Part shown: positions 46,278 to 55,300 of the stretch, piece after piece
Layout of the letters: each line of letters begins with the position of its first letter
Numbering within the stretch: the stretch's first letter is position 1
Assembly (NCBI RefSeq): GCF_001870465.1
Contig: NZ_MDGK01000031.1
Location: 248,001 to 312,000 of the forward strand
DNA length: 64,000 nt
Source of the DNA: Pseudomonas extremorientalis
Lineage (GTDB): Bacteria > Pseudomonadota > Gammaproteobacteria > Pseudomonadales > Pseudomonadaceae
Direction of reading: 5' to 3'
Translations under genes and position numbers: made by a program
Notes under the pieces: generated by a model
Databases searched by the model: none
Seen by the model: the letters and a program-made list of their open reading frames with translations, nothing else
Told to the model about the DNA's origin: nothing

Positions 46278-46987
46278 TGCGCTTTAATCCTCCCCTTGAA
46301 GAAGCGCGACTGATTCGCCGCTACAAGCGTTTTCTCACCGATATCGAGACCGTTACCGGCGAGTTGCTGACCATTCATTGCCCCAACACGGGCTCAATGC
46401 TCAATTGCATGGTGGAAGGTGGGCAGCTCTGGTTCAGCCGCTCCAATGACCCCAAGCGCAAATTGCCCGGCACCTGGGAAATCGCCGAGACGCCCCAGGG
46501 CCGGTTGGCCTGTGTGAACACGGCGCGCGCCAATCAATTGGTCGAGGAGGCGCTGCATGCAGGGGTGATCACTGAGCTCAATGGCTTTACCGCGTTGAAA
46601 CGCGAAGTGCCTTACGGCCAGGAGAAAAGCCGCATCGACTTTCGCCTGGATTATCCCGACGGCGCGGCCTATGTCGAAGTCAAAAGTGTGACCCTGGGCT
46701 ATGACGGCTCTGCGGTTGCGGCGTTTCCCGACGCGGTGACCCAGCGCGGCGCCAAGCATTTGCGTGAGCTGGCGCACCTGGCGCGGGAGGGTGTGCGCGC
46801 GGTGCAGCTGTACTGCGTCAATCTCTCGGGGATTGAGGCTGTGCGACCGGCGGTGGAAATCGACGCCGGTTATGCTGCAGCCCTGCGTGAAGCCAAGGCG
46901 GCAGGGGTGGAAGTGCTGGCGTATGGCGTGCGTGTGACCTGCGAAGAAATCTGTGTAGACCGGCGCCTGGACGTGCTGCTCGACTAG
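46277..46987 (+). CDS. sfsA: DNA/RNA nuclease SfsA (sugar fermentation stimulation protein)
   Basis: SfsA (236 residues) has an N-terminal OB-like DNA-binding domain with [14 protein letters not shown] and a C-terminal nuclease-like domain. The latter has the conserved [20 protein letters not shown] and [16 protein letters not shown] motifs (acidic and lysine residues of a PD-(D/E)xK-like site). It was named from maltose-regulon effects in E. coli; later work describes nuclease activity. Its stop overlaps the convergent Rieske gene by four bases. Confidence 0.96.
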   Translation: MRFNPPLEEARLIRRYKRFLTDIETVTGELLTIHCPNTGSMLNCMVEGGQLWFSRSNDPKRKLPGTWEIAETPQGRLACVNTARANQLVEEALHAGVITELNGFTALKREVPYGQEKSRIDFRLDYPDGAAYVEVKSVTLGYDGSAVAAFPDAVTQRGAKHLRELAHLAREGVRAVQLYCVNLSGIEAVRPAVEIDAGYAAALREAKAAGVEVLAYGVRVTCEEICVDRRLDVLLD

Positions 46988-47301
46988 AGTTCCACCCATA
47001 GGCCTTGAGCGTCTTCGCAGCCGCGCAGGGCGGTCAGGCTCTGCCCGGCGCAAGGGCCGGCGATGCATTCGCCATTCTCGATCAGGAACAGGGCGCCGTG
47101 GGTCGCACACTGGATCAGGCTGGCGCTGTCGTCGAGAAACTGGTCGGGTTGCCATTCCAGTGGAATGCCACGATGGGGGCAACGGTTGATGTAGAAGTAC
47201 GCAACGCCGTCGCGGCGCACGGCCAGCAGCTTGCACCCGTCGATATCAAAACCGAGGCTGCTGTTGGGCGCGAGTGCGGTGGAGGGGCAGAGAAACTTCA
47301 T
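46984..47301 (-). CDS. Small Rieske [2Fe-2S] protein
   Basis: This is a 105-residue single-domain Rieske ferredoxin-like protein. The cluster ligands are visible as CPHRG (about 41-45) and CATHG (about 67-71), followed by the conserved [18 protein letters not shown] segment. It has no signal peptide or membrane anchor, so it is cytoplasmic. Its partner oxygenase or reductase is unknown. It is convergent with sfsA and divergent from hmuT. Confidence 0.9.
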   Translation of the reverse strand: MKFLCPSTALAPNSSLGFDIDGCKLLAVRRDGVAYFYINRCPHRGIPLEWQPDQFLDDSASLIQCATHGALFLIENGECIAGPCAGQSLTALRGCEDAQGLWVEL

Positions 47302-47325
47302 TTCACTCCTTAAGTGCCTTGACGT

Positions 47326-47344
47326 TCAAATGCAAACAATTATC
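47326..47344 (+). promoter_or_regulatory. Fur-box-like site upstream of hmuT
   Basis: TCAAATGCAAACAATTATC matches the 19-bp Fur consensus at 12 positions, with a strong right half. It lies about 112 bases before the hmuT start and just beyond the Rieske gene start. Iron/heme uptake genes are classical Fur targets, which supports the call. Confidence 0.6.
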
Positions 47345-47456
47345 AAATGCCGGCTCGCCCGTCAGCTGACCGGGCGCTCAATACGATGCCAGACGGGCGT
47401 TTGCTGTCACATCGATGAGTGCTTGAGCGGCCCTGCCCTTGGAAGGAAACCCTGTT

Positions 47457-48335
47457 ATGCGACTGAGTACCAGCGCTATTGCGCTCGTTGTCGGACTGCT
47501 GGTCAACCACGGGGCGCAAGCCTCTGAACTGCCACAACGCTGGGTGAGTGCCGGTGGGGCGCTGTCGGAATGGGTGACGGCCCTGGGCGGCGAGTCGAAA
47601 CTGGTCGGGGTGGACACTACCAGCCAGCATCCCGAGTCCCTCAAGGCGTTACCGAGCATTGGTTATCAGCGGCAATTGTCGGCGGAAGGCATTTTAAGTC
47701 TGCGCCCGCAGGTGCTGGTCGGCACCGAAGAAATGGGGCCGCCGCCGGTGCTGGCGCAGATTCGCAGTGCAGGCGTGCAGGTGGAAATGTTCTCGGCGCA
47801 GCCGGACCTGCCGACGTTGAAAGGCAATCTTCAACACCTGGGTAAGTTGCTGGGCAGCGAGGCCAAGGCCACCGAATTGTTTACCGGATATGAGCAGGCG
47901 CTGGATCAGCAGAAACGCTGGGTGACCAAGGCCCAGTCCACGCAAAAGGCGCCAGGCGTGTTGTTGTTGCTCGGGCATGCAGGCGGCAAGCCGCTGATCG
48001 CGGGCAAAGACACAGCGGCCGACTGGATGTTGCAACAGGCGGGCGGGCGCAATCTGGCGGTCCATGAAGGTTACAAGCCGTTTTCGGTGGAGTCGTTGGC
48101 GGGCTTGAGCCCGGATGTACTGGTGTTTGCTGACCGTGCCCTGACCGGAGACGCAGCGCGTGCGGCACTGTTCAAGGAAAACCCGATCCTGGCGTCCACG
48201 CCGGCGGCCAAGAGCGGGCGAGTGTTTGAGGTCGATCCCACCCTGTTGGTCGGCGGACTTGGGCCGCGTATGCCGCAAAGCCTCGCGGACCTGTCTGCCG
48301 GGTTTTACCCGTCCCAGGCCAAACCAGCCCCATGA
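47457..48335 (+). CDS. hmuT: Heme ABC transporter, periplasmic binding protein
   Basis: HmuT/PhuT-type protein (292 residues) that binds heme in the periplasm. A Sec signal peptide covers about 1-23 (MRLSTSAIALVVGLLVNHGAQAS). Class III binding-protein features are GVDTTSQHPESLKALPSIGY, then RPQVLVGTEEMGPPPVLAQI, which is typical of heme rather than ferrisiderophore proteins. ATG 47457 fits GGAAGG at 47441-47446. It overlaps hmuU by four bases. No heme receptor or cytoplasmic heme carrier gene adjoins. Confidence 0.93.
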   Translation: MRLSTSAIALVVGLLVNHGAQASELPQRWVSAGGALSEWVTALGGESKLVGVDTTSQHPESLKALPSIGYQRQLSAEGILSLRPQVLVGTEEMGPPPVLAQIRSAGVQVEMFSAQPDLPTLKGNLQHLGKLLGSEAKATELFTGYEQALDQQKRWVTKAQSTQKAPGVLLLLGHAGGKPLIAGKDTAADWMLQQAGGRNLAVHEGYKPFSVESLAGLSPDVLVFADRALTGDAARAALFKENPILASTPAAKSGRVFEVDPTLLVGGLGPRMPQSLADLSAGFYPSQAKPAP

Positions 48336-49369
48336 CCACTCCGGTAAAACCGAAAACGCTGTTTGTTGGGTTGGCGTTGTTGTGTGTCTTGGCGATCTGG
48401 CTTTCGCTGGCGCTGGGGCCGGTCAGCTTGCCTCTGTTGGATACGCTCAAAGCCGCCTTGCGCTTGATGGGGCTGCCGATTGAGCCCCAAGGGCTGGAGC
48501 AGGCTGAGCTGATCCTGGGGCAGATCCGTTTGCCACGCACGCTGCTGGGCTTGGCTGTCGGCGGGGTATTGGCCTTGTCGGGGGTGGCGATGCAGGGGTT
48601 GTTCCGCAATCCTCTGGCGGATCCAGGTTTGGTCGGGGTCTCCAGCGGTGCTGCACTGGGGGCGGCGGTGGCGATTGTCGGTGGTTCGTTTTTCGGTGGT
48701 TTGCCGGATGCCGTTGGACCTTACCTGTTGTCACTTTGCGCATTCCTGGGAGGGCTGGGTGTGACGGCACTGGTATATCGCTTGGGGCGGCGCAACGGCC
48801 AGACCAACGTCGCGACAATGCTGCTCGCGGGCATTGCCCTTACGGCTCTCGCCGGTTCGGCGGTGGGCCTGTTCACCTACCTGGCCGACGACGCCACCTT
48901 GCGCACCCTGACATTTTGGAACCTGGGCAGTCTCAACGGCGCCAGCTATTCGCGGTTATGGCCGCTGTTGCTCGTGAGCGCGGGTGTGGCGCTGTGGTTG
49001 CCGCGCCGGGCCAAGGCGTTGAATGCCCTGTTGCTCGGTGAGTCGGAGGCCAGTCATCTCGGCATCGATGTGGAACGGCTCAAGCGCGAATTGGTGTTGT
49101 GCACGGCGCTGGGCGTGGGGGCGGCGGTTGCCGCAGCGGGCATGATCGGTTTCGTGGGGCTGGTGGTGCCGCATCTGGTGCGCTTGTTGGCGGGGCCGGA
49201 TCATCGTGTGCTGTTACCGGCATCGGTCTTCGCGGGTGCGAGCCTTTTGTTGTTTGCCGATCTGGTCGCACGGCTTGCCTTGGCACCGGCTGAGTTGCCC
49301 ATCGGTATCGTTACAGCGTTTATCGGTGCGCCGTTCTTTCTTTTCCTGTTGTTGCGGGGGCGTGCCTGA
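48332..49369 (+). CDS. hmuU: Heme ABC transporter, permease
   Basis: HmuU/PhuU-type permease (345 residues) of the FecCD/BtuC family with about ten membrane segments. Family motifs seen are [46 protein letters not shown] and the cytoplasmic coupling region [39 protein letters not shown] precedes the last helices. Coupled by overlap to hmuT and hmuV. Confidence 0.95.
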   Translation: MTTPVKPKTLFVGLALLCVLAIWLSLALGPVSLPLLDTLKAALRLMGLPIEPQGLEQAELILGQIRLPRTLLGLAVGGVLALSGVAMQGLFRNPLADPGLVGVSSGAALGAAVAIVGGSFFGGLPDAVGPYLLSLCAFLGGLGVTALVYRLGRRNGQTNVATMLLAGIALTALAGSAVGLFTYLADDATLRTLTFWNLGSLNGASYSRLWPLLLVSAGVALWLPRRAKALNALLLGESEASHLGIDVERLKRELVLCTALGVGAAVAAAGMIGFVGLVVPHLVRLLAGPDHRVLLPASVFAGASLLLFADLVARLALAPAELPIGIVTAFIGAPFFLFLLLRGRA

Positions 49370-50136
49370 TGCTTCGTGTGGAAGACCTGCACATCCGTCG
49401 CGGGCGCAAAACCGTATTGGCAGATATCACACTCGACCTGTTGCCGGGTGAAGTGCTCGGCGTGTTGGGGCCCAATGGTGCAGGCAAAAGTACGCTGCTC
49501 GGTGCGTTGTGCGGCGAGTTGCATCCCGACCAAGGCACAGTGTGCCTGGATCAATGTCCTTTGCAGGAGTGGAGTGGGGCACAACGAGCACAGCGCCTGG
49601 CGGTATTGCCGCAAAGCTCGACGTTGGACTTCGCTTTCCGTGTCGAAGAGGTTGTCGGCATGGGCCGCTTGCCTCATCAGACCGGGCGCGTGCGCGATGA
49701 CGAGATCATCGAGGCGGCCTTGCAGGCGGCTGACGTCGGGCACTTGAACGGTCGCAGCTACCTGGCGTTGTCCGGTGGCGAGCGCCAGCGTGTGCACCTG
49801 GCGCGCGTGCTTGCACAATTATGGCCAGGTGAAGCGGGGCAGACGTTGTTATTGGATGAGCCGACGTCAATGCTGGACCCTTTGCATCAACACATGACTT
49901 TGCAGGCCATTCGTACCTTCGCCGATCGTGGGGCGGCGGTGCTGGTGATCCTTCATGACTTGAACCTCGCAGCCCGTTACTGTGACCGTATTCTGTTGCT
50001 GGAGGCGGGGCGTCCGCATGCCTTGGATACGCCGGCGCAAGTGATGCAGCCTGAGCCCCTGAAAGCTGTTTTTGGTCTGGATGTGCTTGTGCAGGCTCAT
50101 CCCGAGCGTGGGCATCCTCTGATCATTGCGCGCTGA
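49369..50136 (+). CDS. hmuV: Heme ABC transporter, ATPase
   Basis: HmuV/PhuV-type ATPase (255 residues). It has Walker [10 protein letters not shown] (about 32-40), Q-loop region [11 protein letters not shown] signature [19 protein letters not shown], Walker [13 protein letters not shown] and the switch His in [14 protein letters not shown]. Its ATG overlaps the hmuU TGA (TGATG). It completes a three-gene cytoplasmic-membrane heme importer. The PrrF sRNA on the other strand ends about 20 bases beyond its stop. Confidence 0.95.
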   Translation: MLRVEDLHIRRGRKTVLADITLDLLPGEVLGVLGPNGAGKSTLLGALCGELHPDQGTVCLDQCPLQEWSGAQRAQRLAVLPQSSTLDFAFRVEEVVGMGRLPHQTGRVRDDEIIEAALQAADVGHLNGRSYLALSGGERQRVHLARVLAQLWPGEAGQTLLLDEPTSMLDPLHQHMTLQAIRTFADRGAAVLVILHDLNLAARYCDRILLLEAGRPHALDTPAQVMQPEPLKAVFGLDVLVQAHPERGHPLIIAR

Positions 50137-50155
50137 GTTCGACTTTTCCACAGGC

Positions 50156-50268
50156 AAAAAAAGACCCGGCAAAAGCCGGGTCAAATAACCGTGATTAGCC
50201 TGATGAGGAGATAATCTGAGAGTCCGAACCAATGGTCTTTCAGTTATCGGCTGATCTCGCGACCAGTT
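50156..50268 (-). ncRNA. prrF: PrrF iron-responsive small RNA
   Basis: On the minus strand the RNA runs from AACTGGTCGCGAG (near 50268) to a perfect terminator GACCCGGC-TTTT-GCCGGGTC (50163-50182) plus seven T. The conserved antisense core CTCCTCATCAGGCTAATC is present (within about 50188-50210). PrrF is made when iron is scarce and blocks mRNAs of iron-rich proteins with Hfq. A single copy lies here, next to the heme transporter as in P. aeruginosa, where two tandem copies are known. The length is about 113 nt. Confidence 0.95.
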
Positions 50269-50270
50269 GT

Positions 50271-50289
50271 GATAATCATAACGATTCTC
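50271..50289 (-). promoter_or_regulatory. Fur box over the prrF promoter
   Basis: GATAATCATAACGATTCTC matches the 19-bp Fur consensus at 15 positions and overlaps the prrF -10 element (TATGAT on the minus strand, 50276-50281), directly upstream of the sRNA start. Binding of Fe-Fur would block transcription. Confidence 0.9.
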
Positions 50290-50381
50290 ATTTGAGAGTC
50301 AACCTTTGTTTTCTCGGTGTCTTGGGGTTTTCTCAAACGCCCGTTCGGAATGTCTATAAACAGGGGGGCCTGATAGTCGAT

Positions 50382-50654
50382 CTAATTCTTTTGGCGCGTT
50401 GAAATAGCGTCAAGTTGACGGTTCAACGCTTCCTTGCGCTCGGCAGGAATGTCATTCCAGTGCACGTCCATCAATGCCCCTTCGATGGCATACAGCAGCA
50501 CTTTCGATGCACGAAACCCGCGCGTTCGCACGGCCCGGTAGGCATCAACCGCACCCAGGCGACGCAAGTCGGACGCACTGTGGATGCCCACCGCATGCAG
50601 CCACTGTGCTGATGTCTTGCCAAGGTTTTTCAGGTGTTGCAGCTCATCGTTCAT
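50382..50654 (-). CDS. TfoX C-terminal-domain protein
   Basis: This 90-residue protein consists only of the TfoX/Sxy C-terminal helical (helix-hairpin-helix-like) domain, with LKNLGKTSAQWLHAVGIHSASDLRRLGAVDAY and ALLYAIEGAL-like features. The N-terminal TfoX domain is absent. ATG 50654 follows AAGGAGG closely; a TTG one codon earlier is too near that site. TfoX/Sxy is a competence regulator elsewhere, but a stand-alone C-domain has no assigned role. It lies upstream of prrF on the same strand. Confidence 0.82.
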   Translation of the reverse strand: MNDELQHLKNLGKTSAQWLHAVGIHSASDLRRLGAVDAYRAVRTRGFRASKVLLYAIEGALMDVHWNDIPAERKEALNRQLDAISTRQKN

Positions 50655-50846
50655 CAAGCCTCCTTGCGACGGCCGAATGGTGCGGTGGGTATGTGACCAG
50701 GCAAGCCTGAACAGAAGTGTAGCGCTCAGTAGGAAAAGCGTAGTTCTTTAGTCGGAAACGGCCTAAAGACGTATAAGCATGACCAGGTCAGGCAGGCGGG
50801 AAGTCCCCGGCACGCCTGCGCGAAACCGGGGCGGAAGCAGAGGGTT

Positions 50847-51191
50847 TCAGCGAGTGCGATAGCGCAGGCGTGTGCCGAAATTGACCGACATGAGAATCTC
50901 GTCAGCGCTCAGTTCGGGCGGGAAGTACGTGCCTGAAATCTGCGCGTGGGCCAGGCTGGCGCCCTCCAGCGGGCAGTCGCGCAGGTCCAGCCCGCGTAAA
51001 TCGGCAGATCGGAAATAGGCGTCGGTAAAGTCCACGCCTGCCGTGTTCAGTTCGCGCAGATCCAGCCCACGGAAGTCGCCACCGCGCATGTCGATGGCAC
51101 CGTCTTTTGGACGTTCCCGGTTGAAGCCTCGCACATCGTCTTTATGCAGGAGCGAGTAAAGCGGCGTATCAAGAAGCTTGGGCTGACTCAT
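50847..51191 (-). CDS. Pentapeptide-repeat protein
   Basis: This 114-residue protein has about seven A(D/N)LxX-type pentapeptides between about residues 36 and 85 (GGDFRGLDLRELNTAGVDF, then the ADLRGLDLRDCPLEGASL run), predicting a short right-handed beta helix. It is too short and without the features needed to call it a gyrase-protecting Qnr/MfpA-type protein. The function is unknown. It lies 93 bases beyond the APH/AAA gene on the same strand. Confidence 0.8.
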   Translation of the reverse strand: MSQPKLLDTPLYSLLHKDDVRGFNRERPKDGAIDMRGGDFRGLDLRELNTAGVDFTDAYFRSADLRGLDLRDCPLEGASLAHAQISGTYFPPELSADEILMSVNFGTRLRYRTR

Positions 51192-51284
51192 GACGGCAAC
51201 TCCCGTTGGATTTATGGCGCCATTATAGTGCCACTATTGCTTGGTCGCGTGGCCCAAGTAGGCGACACGACCAAGAAATTTTTC

Positions 51285-52841
51285 TTACAGGCCCGGCAGG
51301 CGCTTGCGGATATGCGCCACCAGTGCATCGAGGGTCCCGCTTTCATTGGTCTCGACCCGCTTGCTGAGGAGCAGTTCCTCGGCGGTGAGTGGCTCGCGAT
51401 TGGCTTGCTGTTCTTCGATAACAGTCAGTGTCGCGTCGGAAGGGTCGTTGTTGTCCTCCTGACGTTGCGCCAGCCAACTGGCGATAACTGCTTGTGGGGC
51501 GTTGCAATCCAGAATCAGGAAAGGCGCGCCCGTGGCTTCGGCAACAGTGGCGGCCGCATCGCGTTGTTCACGTTTCAGGAAGGTCGCATCCAGCACGACC
51601 GGGTAGCCGGCGCGCAACACGGTATCGGCGATTTCATTCAGGCGTGCGTAGGTCGCAGCACTGGCGTCGGCCGCATAGATACCGGCCTGTGGTGTGTTTT
51701 CCACGTGTTGCTCGCCAAACAGGCGCTTGCGCTCCACGTCCGAGCGCAGGCGCACGGCACCCAGTGCTTCCACCAGGCGCATGGCCACATGGCTTTTACC
51801 GACAGCCGAAACGCCGTGGGTAATGGCCAGGAAACGCGATGGAATGGTGCTGTAGCTTTCCGCCAGGTTGGCATAGTTGCGGTATTGGCGCAGGGTCGTG
51901 GCGCGCTGCACCGGGCTGGCTTCGCTCGGCATGCTGAACAGCGCGATCTTGGCGCGGACCAGGGCGCGATAGGCTTTATAGAAATTCAGCACTTCCAGTC
52001 CCTTATAGTCACCGGTCAATTCCAGATACTGGCTGATGAAGCGGCGTGCCAGGGACTTGAGTCCACGGTCTTCCAGGTCCATGGCCAGGAAGCCGGTATC
52101 GGCGTACACATCGGTGAAACGGAAGGGTTCGTTGAATTCGATGCAATCGAAGATCACCACGTGGCCGTCGATCAACGTTGCATTACCCAGGTGAATATCA
52201 CCGTGGCATTCGCGGGTGAAGCCGTCCAGCTTGCGCTGGGAAAACAGTGGCTTGAGACGCTCGAAGCTGCTTTCGGCCCAGGCTTGCAGGGCTTCCAACT
52301 GGGTCAGGTCAGTCTTGTCGCTGAGGAATGGACGGATCTGGTCGAAGTTCTGGCGAACCGGCGCCATTACCTCATCCGGCGTGCCGGCCGGGTGTTCCTG
52401 CGGCACTTTCGGTGCGCAGAGGTGGAAGTGCGCGATCTGCTTGGCCATCTCATCGATGTGTGCGCTGGTCAATTCGCCGTTGGCTTGCAGGGTGCTGAGC
52501 AGTTGGCTCTGCGGAAACTGGCGCATTTTCAGTGCGTATTCGATCACTGGGCCATCGCCACCCAACTGCGGGGCTTCGGCTGTGCCGGTGATCGGCAACA
52601 CTTCAAGATACAAATCTTCGGTCAGGCGCTGATTGAGGCGCAGCTCTTCGTTACAGAAGTGGCCGCGCTTGTCCAGGTCGGTAAAATCCAGAAATCCGAA
52701 GTTCATCGGCTTTTTCAGCTTATAGGCGTAAGGACCGGTCAGTACGACCCAGGAAATATGGGTCTCGATGACTTGGAACGCTTCAACCGGATGGGGATAT
52801 AAAGCCGGATTTTGCAGGGCAGCGATCAGGGACTGGCTCAC
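51285..52841 (-). CDS. Aminoglycoside-phosphotransferase-like / AAA kinase fusion protein
   Basis: The 518-residue protein joins two modules. Residues 1-320 resemble an aminoglycoside phosphotransferase/choline-kinase fold, with the catalytic-loop motif CHGDIHLGNATLIDGHVVIFDCIEFNE. Residues about 335-518 form a P-loop kinase with Walker A THGVSAVGKSHVA and the YPVVLDATFLKREQR region, as in gluconate/zeta-toxin-like kinases. This two-domain family is widespread in proteobacteria but its substrate is not established; nothing here implies drug resistance. It is divergent from mrcB. Confidence 0.88.
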   Translation of the reverse strand: MSQSLIAALQNPALYPHPVEAFQVIETHISWVVLTGPYAYKLKKPMNFGFLDFTDLDKRGHFCNEELRLNQRLTEDLYLEVLPITGTAEAPQLGGDGPVIEYALKMRQFPQSQLLSTLQANGELTSAHIDEMAKQIAHFHLCAPKVPQEHPAGTPDEVMAPVRQNFDQIRPFLSDKTDLTQLEALQAWAESSFERLKPLFSQRKLDGFTRECHGDIHLGNATLIDGHVVIFDCIEFNEPFRFTDVYADTGFLAMDLEDRGLKSLARRFISQYLELTGDYKGLEVLNFYKAYRALVRAKIALFSMPSEASPVQRATTLRQYRNYANLAESYSTIPSRFLAITHGVSAVGKSHVAMRLVEALGAVRLRSDVERKRLFGEQHVENTPQAGIYAADASAATYARLNEIADTVLRAGYPVVLDATFLKREQRDAAATVAEATGAPFLILDCNAPQAVIASWLAQRQEDNNDPSDATLTVIEEQQANREPLTAEELLLSKRVETNESGTLDALVAHIRKRLPGL

Positions 52842-52925
52842 GGGCGATCCTTCAGAGTCTGGGGAAAAACATGGCGGGCATTATGGCTGCTGCGACCGCT
52901 TGTGCAAACCGCTGTCCGGCTCATG

Positions 52926-52959
52926 TTGATCATCAATAAAGTGCGTATAATCCGCCGCC
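52926..52959 (+). promoter_or_regulatory. mrcB promoter with a very short or absent 5' leader
   Basis: A perfect -10 hexamer TATAAT lies at 52946-52951, only nine bases before the mrcB ATG, with a weak TTGATC-like -35 region upstream. The expected start (about 52958) leaves a leader of about one or two bases. No ribosome-binding site is visible before the ATG. Confidence 0.6.
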
Positions 52960-55284
52960 ATGACTCGAACCCGATCTCCCCGTTCCCGTAAAAAACCTCC
53001 TTCCCGTGGCCTGCGCCCCTGGCTTGGCTGGGCGCTCAAGCTTGGCCTGGTAGGCCTTGTGGTGCTTGCCGGCTTTGCGGTCTACCTCGACGCTGTGGTG
53101 CAGGAGAAGTTCTCCGGCAAGCGCTGGACCATTCCGGCCAAGGTGTACGCGCGCCCGCTGGAATTGTTCGCAGGCCAGAAGCTGAGCAAGGATGACTTCC
53201 TGACCGAACTCGACGCCTTGGGCTATCGTCGTGAGCCCGTGAGCAACGGTCCGGGTGCAGCGGCTGTCAGCGGAAATACCGTCGACCTGAACACCCGTGG
53301 CTTTCAATTCTATGAAGGCCTGGAAAAAGCCCAGCCGGTGCGTGTGCGTTTCTCCGGCGATTACGTCGCCGAGTTGTCGTCCCTCAATGGCTCGAAGCTG
53401 CCTGTGGTTCGCCTGGAGCCGCTGATGATCGGCGGCATTTACCCGAAGAACCTTGAAGATCGCATCCTGATCAAACTTGATCAGGTGCCGCCTTACCTGC
53501 TGGAAACCCTGGTAGCCGTTGAAGACCGTGATTTTTACCATCACTGGGGGGTCTCGCCGAAGTCGATCGCCCGCGCAGTCTGGGTGAATACGTCCGGCGG
53601 CAAGATGACCCAGGGCGGCAGTACGCTGACGCAACAATTGGTCAAGAACTTCTACTTGACCAACGAACGCAGCCTGACCCGCAAGCTCACCGAAGCCATG
53701 ATGGCGATGCTGTTGGAGTTGCATTACAGCAAGCAGGAAATCCTCGAGGCGTACCTCAACGAAGTATTCGTCGGCCAGGACGGCCAGCGCGCGGTGCATG
53801 GTTTCGGTCTGGCCAGCCAATTCTTCTTTGGCCAGCCGCTGTCCGAACTGAAGCTGCACCAGGTTGCGTTGCTGGTGGGCATGGTCAAGGGGCCTTCCTA
53901 CTACAACCCGCGTCGCAACCCTGAGCGTGCGCTGGAGCGTCGCAACCTGGTGCTGGATGTTCTAGAGCAGCAAGGTGTTGCCACCGCCGAACAAGTTGCC
54001 GCCGCGAAGAAAATGCCACTGGGTGTCACCACCCGCGGCAAGTTGGCAGACAGCTCCTTCCCGGGCTTTATCGACCTGGTCAAGCGCCAGTTGCGTGAAG
54101 ACTACCGTGACGAAGACTTGACCGAAGAAGGCCTGCGGATCTTCACCAGTTTCGATCCAATCCTGCAGATGAAAGCCGAAGCGTCGGTCAATGACACGTT
54201 CAAGCGAATGACCGGCCGTAAAGGCGCGGATGAAGTCGAAGCGGCCATGGTCGTGACCAACCCGGAAACCGGTGAGGTCCAGGCCCTGGTCGGCAGCCGC
54301 CTGGCCAGCTTCGCCGGTTTCAACCGCGCCCTGGATGCCGTGCGACCGATTGGTTCGTTGGTCAAGCCGGCGGTCTACCTCACGGCCCTGGAAAAACCGA
54401 GCAAGTACACCCTGACCAGTTGGCTGTCTGACGACCCGCTGTCAGTAAAAGGCGCTGACGGGCAGGTGTGGACGCCACAGAACTTCGATCGCCGTTCTCA
54501 TGGGACAGTGTTCCTGTACCAAGGGTTGGCGCACTCCTACAACATCTCCACTTCGCGTCTCGGCCTCGAAGTGGGCGTACCGAATGTCCTGAAGACCCTC
54601 GCGCGCCTGGGCATTACGCGTGAGTTCCCGGCATTTCCATCGATCCTGCTGGGTGCCGGCGCAATGACCCCAATGGAAGTCGCGACGATGTACCAGACCC
54701 TGGCCAACGGTGGTTTCAATACGCCGATGCGTGGTATCCGAAGCGTGCTGACGGCTGAAGGCGAGCCGCTCAAGCGTTATCCGTTCCAGATCCAGCAGCG
54801 TTTCGATGCGGGCTCCATCTACTTGATCCAGAACGCCATGCAGCGTGTGATGCGTGAGGGCACTGGTAGTTCGGTCTATAAGGTGCTGCCGTCCAACCTG
54901 ACCCTGGCGGGTAAGACCGGTACCAGTAACGATTCGCGCGACAGTTGGTTTGCGGGTTTTGGCCAGGATGTGCTGGCGGTGGTTTGGATGGGGCGTGACG
55001 ACAACGGCAAGACACCGTTCACCGGTGCCACCGGTGCGCTGCAGGTCTGGACCAGTTTCATGCGCAAGGCCGACCCGCTGCCGTTGAACATGCCGCAGCC
55101 CGACAACATCGTGCAGGCCTGGATCGATCCGCACACCGGGCAGGGGTCCGATGCCAACTGTCCGGGCGCGGTGCAGATGCCGTATATTCGCGGCAGCGAA
55201 CCGCCACCCGGCGCCGCATGCGGTGGCAGTGCCCCTGCTGACGCGGAATCGGTGATGGATTGGGTCAAGGGCTGGATGAATTAA
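52960..55284 (+). CDS. mrcB: Penicillin-binding protein 1B (bifunctional transglycosylase/transpeptidase)
   Basis: PBP1b (774 residues) polymerises and cross-links peptidoglycan. It has a short basic cytoplasmic tail, one membrane anchor (about 24-44) and a UB2H-like domain (about 60-150). The GT51 domain has the catalytic Glu188 in VAVEDRDFYHHWG, with QGGSTLTQQLVKNF. The transpeptidase domain has nucleophile Ser466 in GSLVK, SYN in HSYNIS and KTGTS from Lys652. The C-terminal tail is Pro/Gly/Cys-bearing. A lipoprotein gene follows 16 bases later. Confidence 0.97.
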   Translation: MTRTRSPRSRKKPPSRGLRPWLGWALKLGLVGLVVLAGFAVYLDAVVQEKFSGKRWTIPAKVYARPLELFAGQKLSKDDFLTELDALGYRREPVSNGPGAAAVSGNTVDLNTRGFQFYEGLEKAQPVRVRFSGDYVAELSSLNGSKLPVVRLEPLMIGGIYPKNLEDRILIKLDQVPPYLLETLVAVEDRDFYHHWGVSPKSIARAVWVNTSGGKMTQGGSTLTQQLVKNFYLTNERSLTRKLTEAMMAMLLELHYSKQEILEAYLNEVFVGQDGQRAVHGFGLASQFFFGQPLSELKLHQVALLVGMVKGPSYYNPRRNPERALERRNLVLDVLEQQGVATAEQVAAAKKMPLGVTTRGKLADSSFPGFIDLVKRQLREDYRDEDLTEEGLRIFTSFDPILQMKAEASVNDTFKRMTGRKGADEVEAAMVVTNPETGEVQALVGSRLASFAGFNRALDAVRPIGSLVKPAVYLTALEKPSKYTLTSWLSDDPLSVKGADGQVWTPQNFDRRSHGTVFLYQGLAHSYNISTSRLGLEVGVPNVLKTLARLGITREFPAFPSILLGAGAMTPMEVATMYQTLANGGFNTPMRGIRSVLTAEGEPLKRYPFQIQQRFDAGSIYLIQNAMQRVMREGTGSSVYKVLPSNLTLAGKTGTSNDSRDSWFAGFGQDVLAVVWMGRDDNGKTPFTGATGALQVWTSFMRKADPLPLNMPQPDNIVQAWIDPHTGQGSDANCPGAVQMPYIRGSEPPPGAACGGSAPADAESVMDWVKGWMN

Positions 55285-55300
55285 GCAAAGAGGGTTTCAA

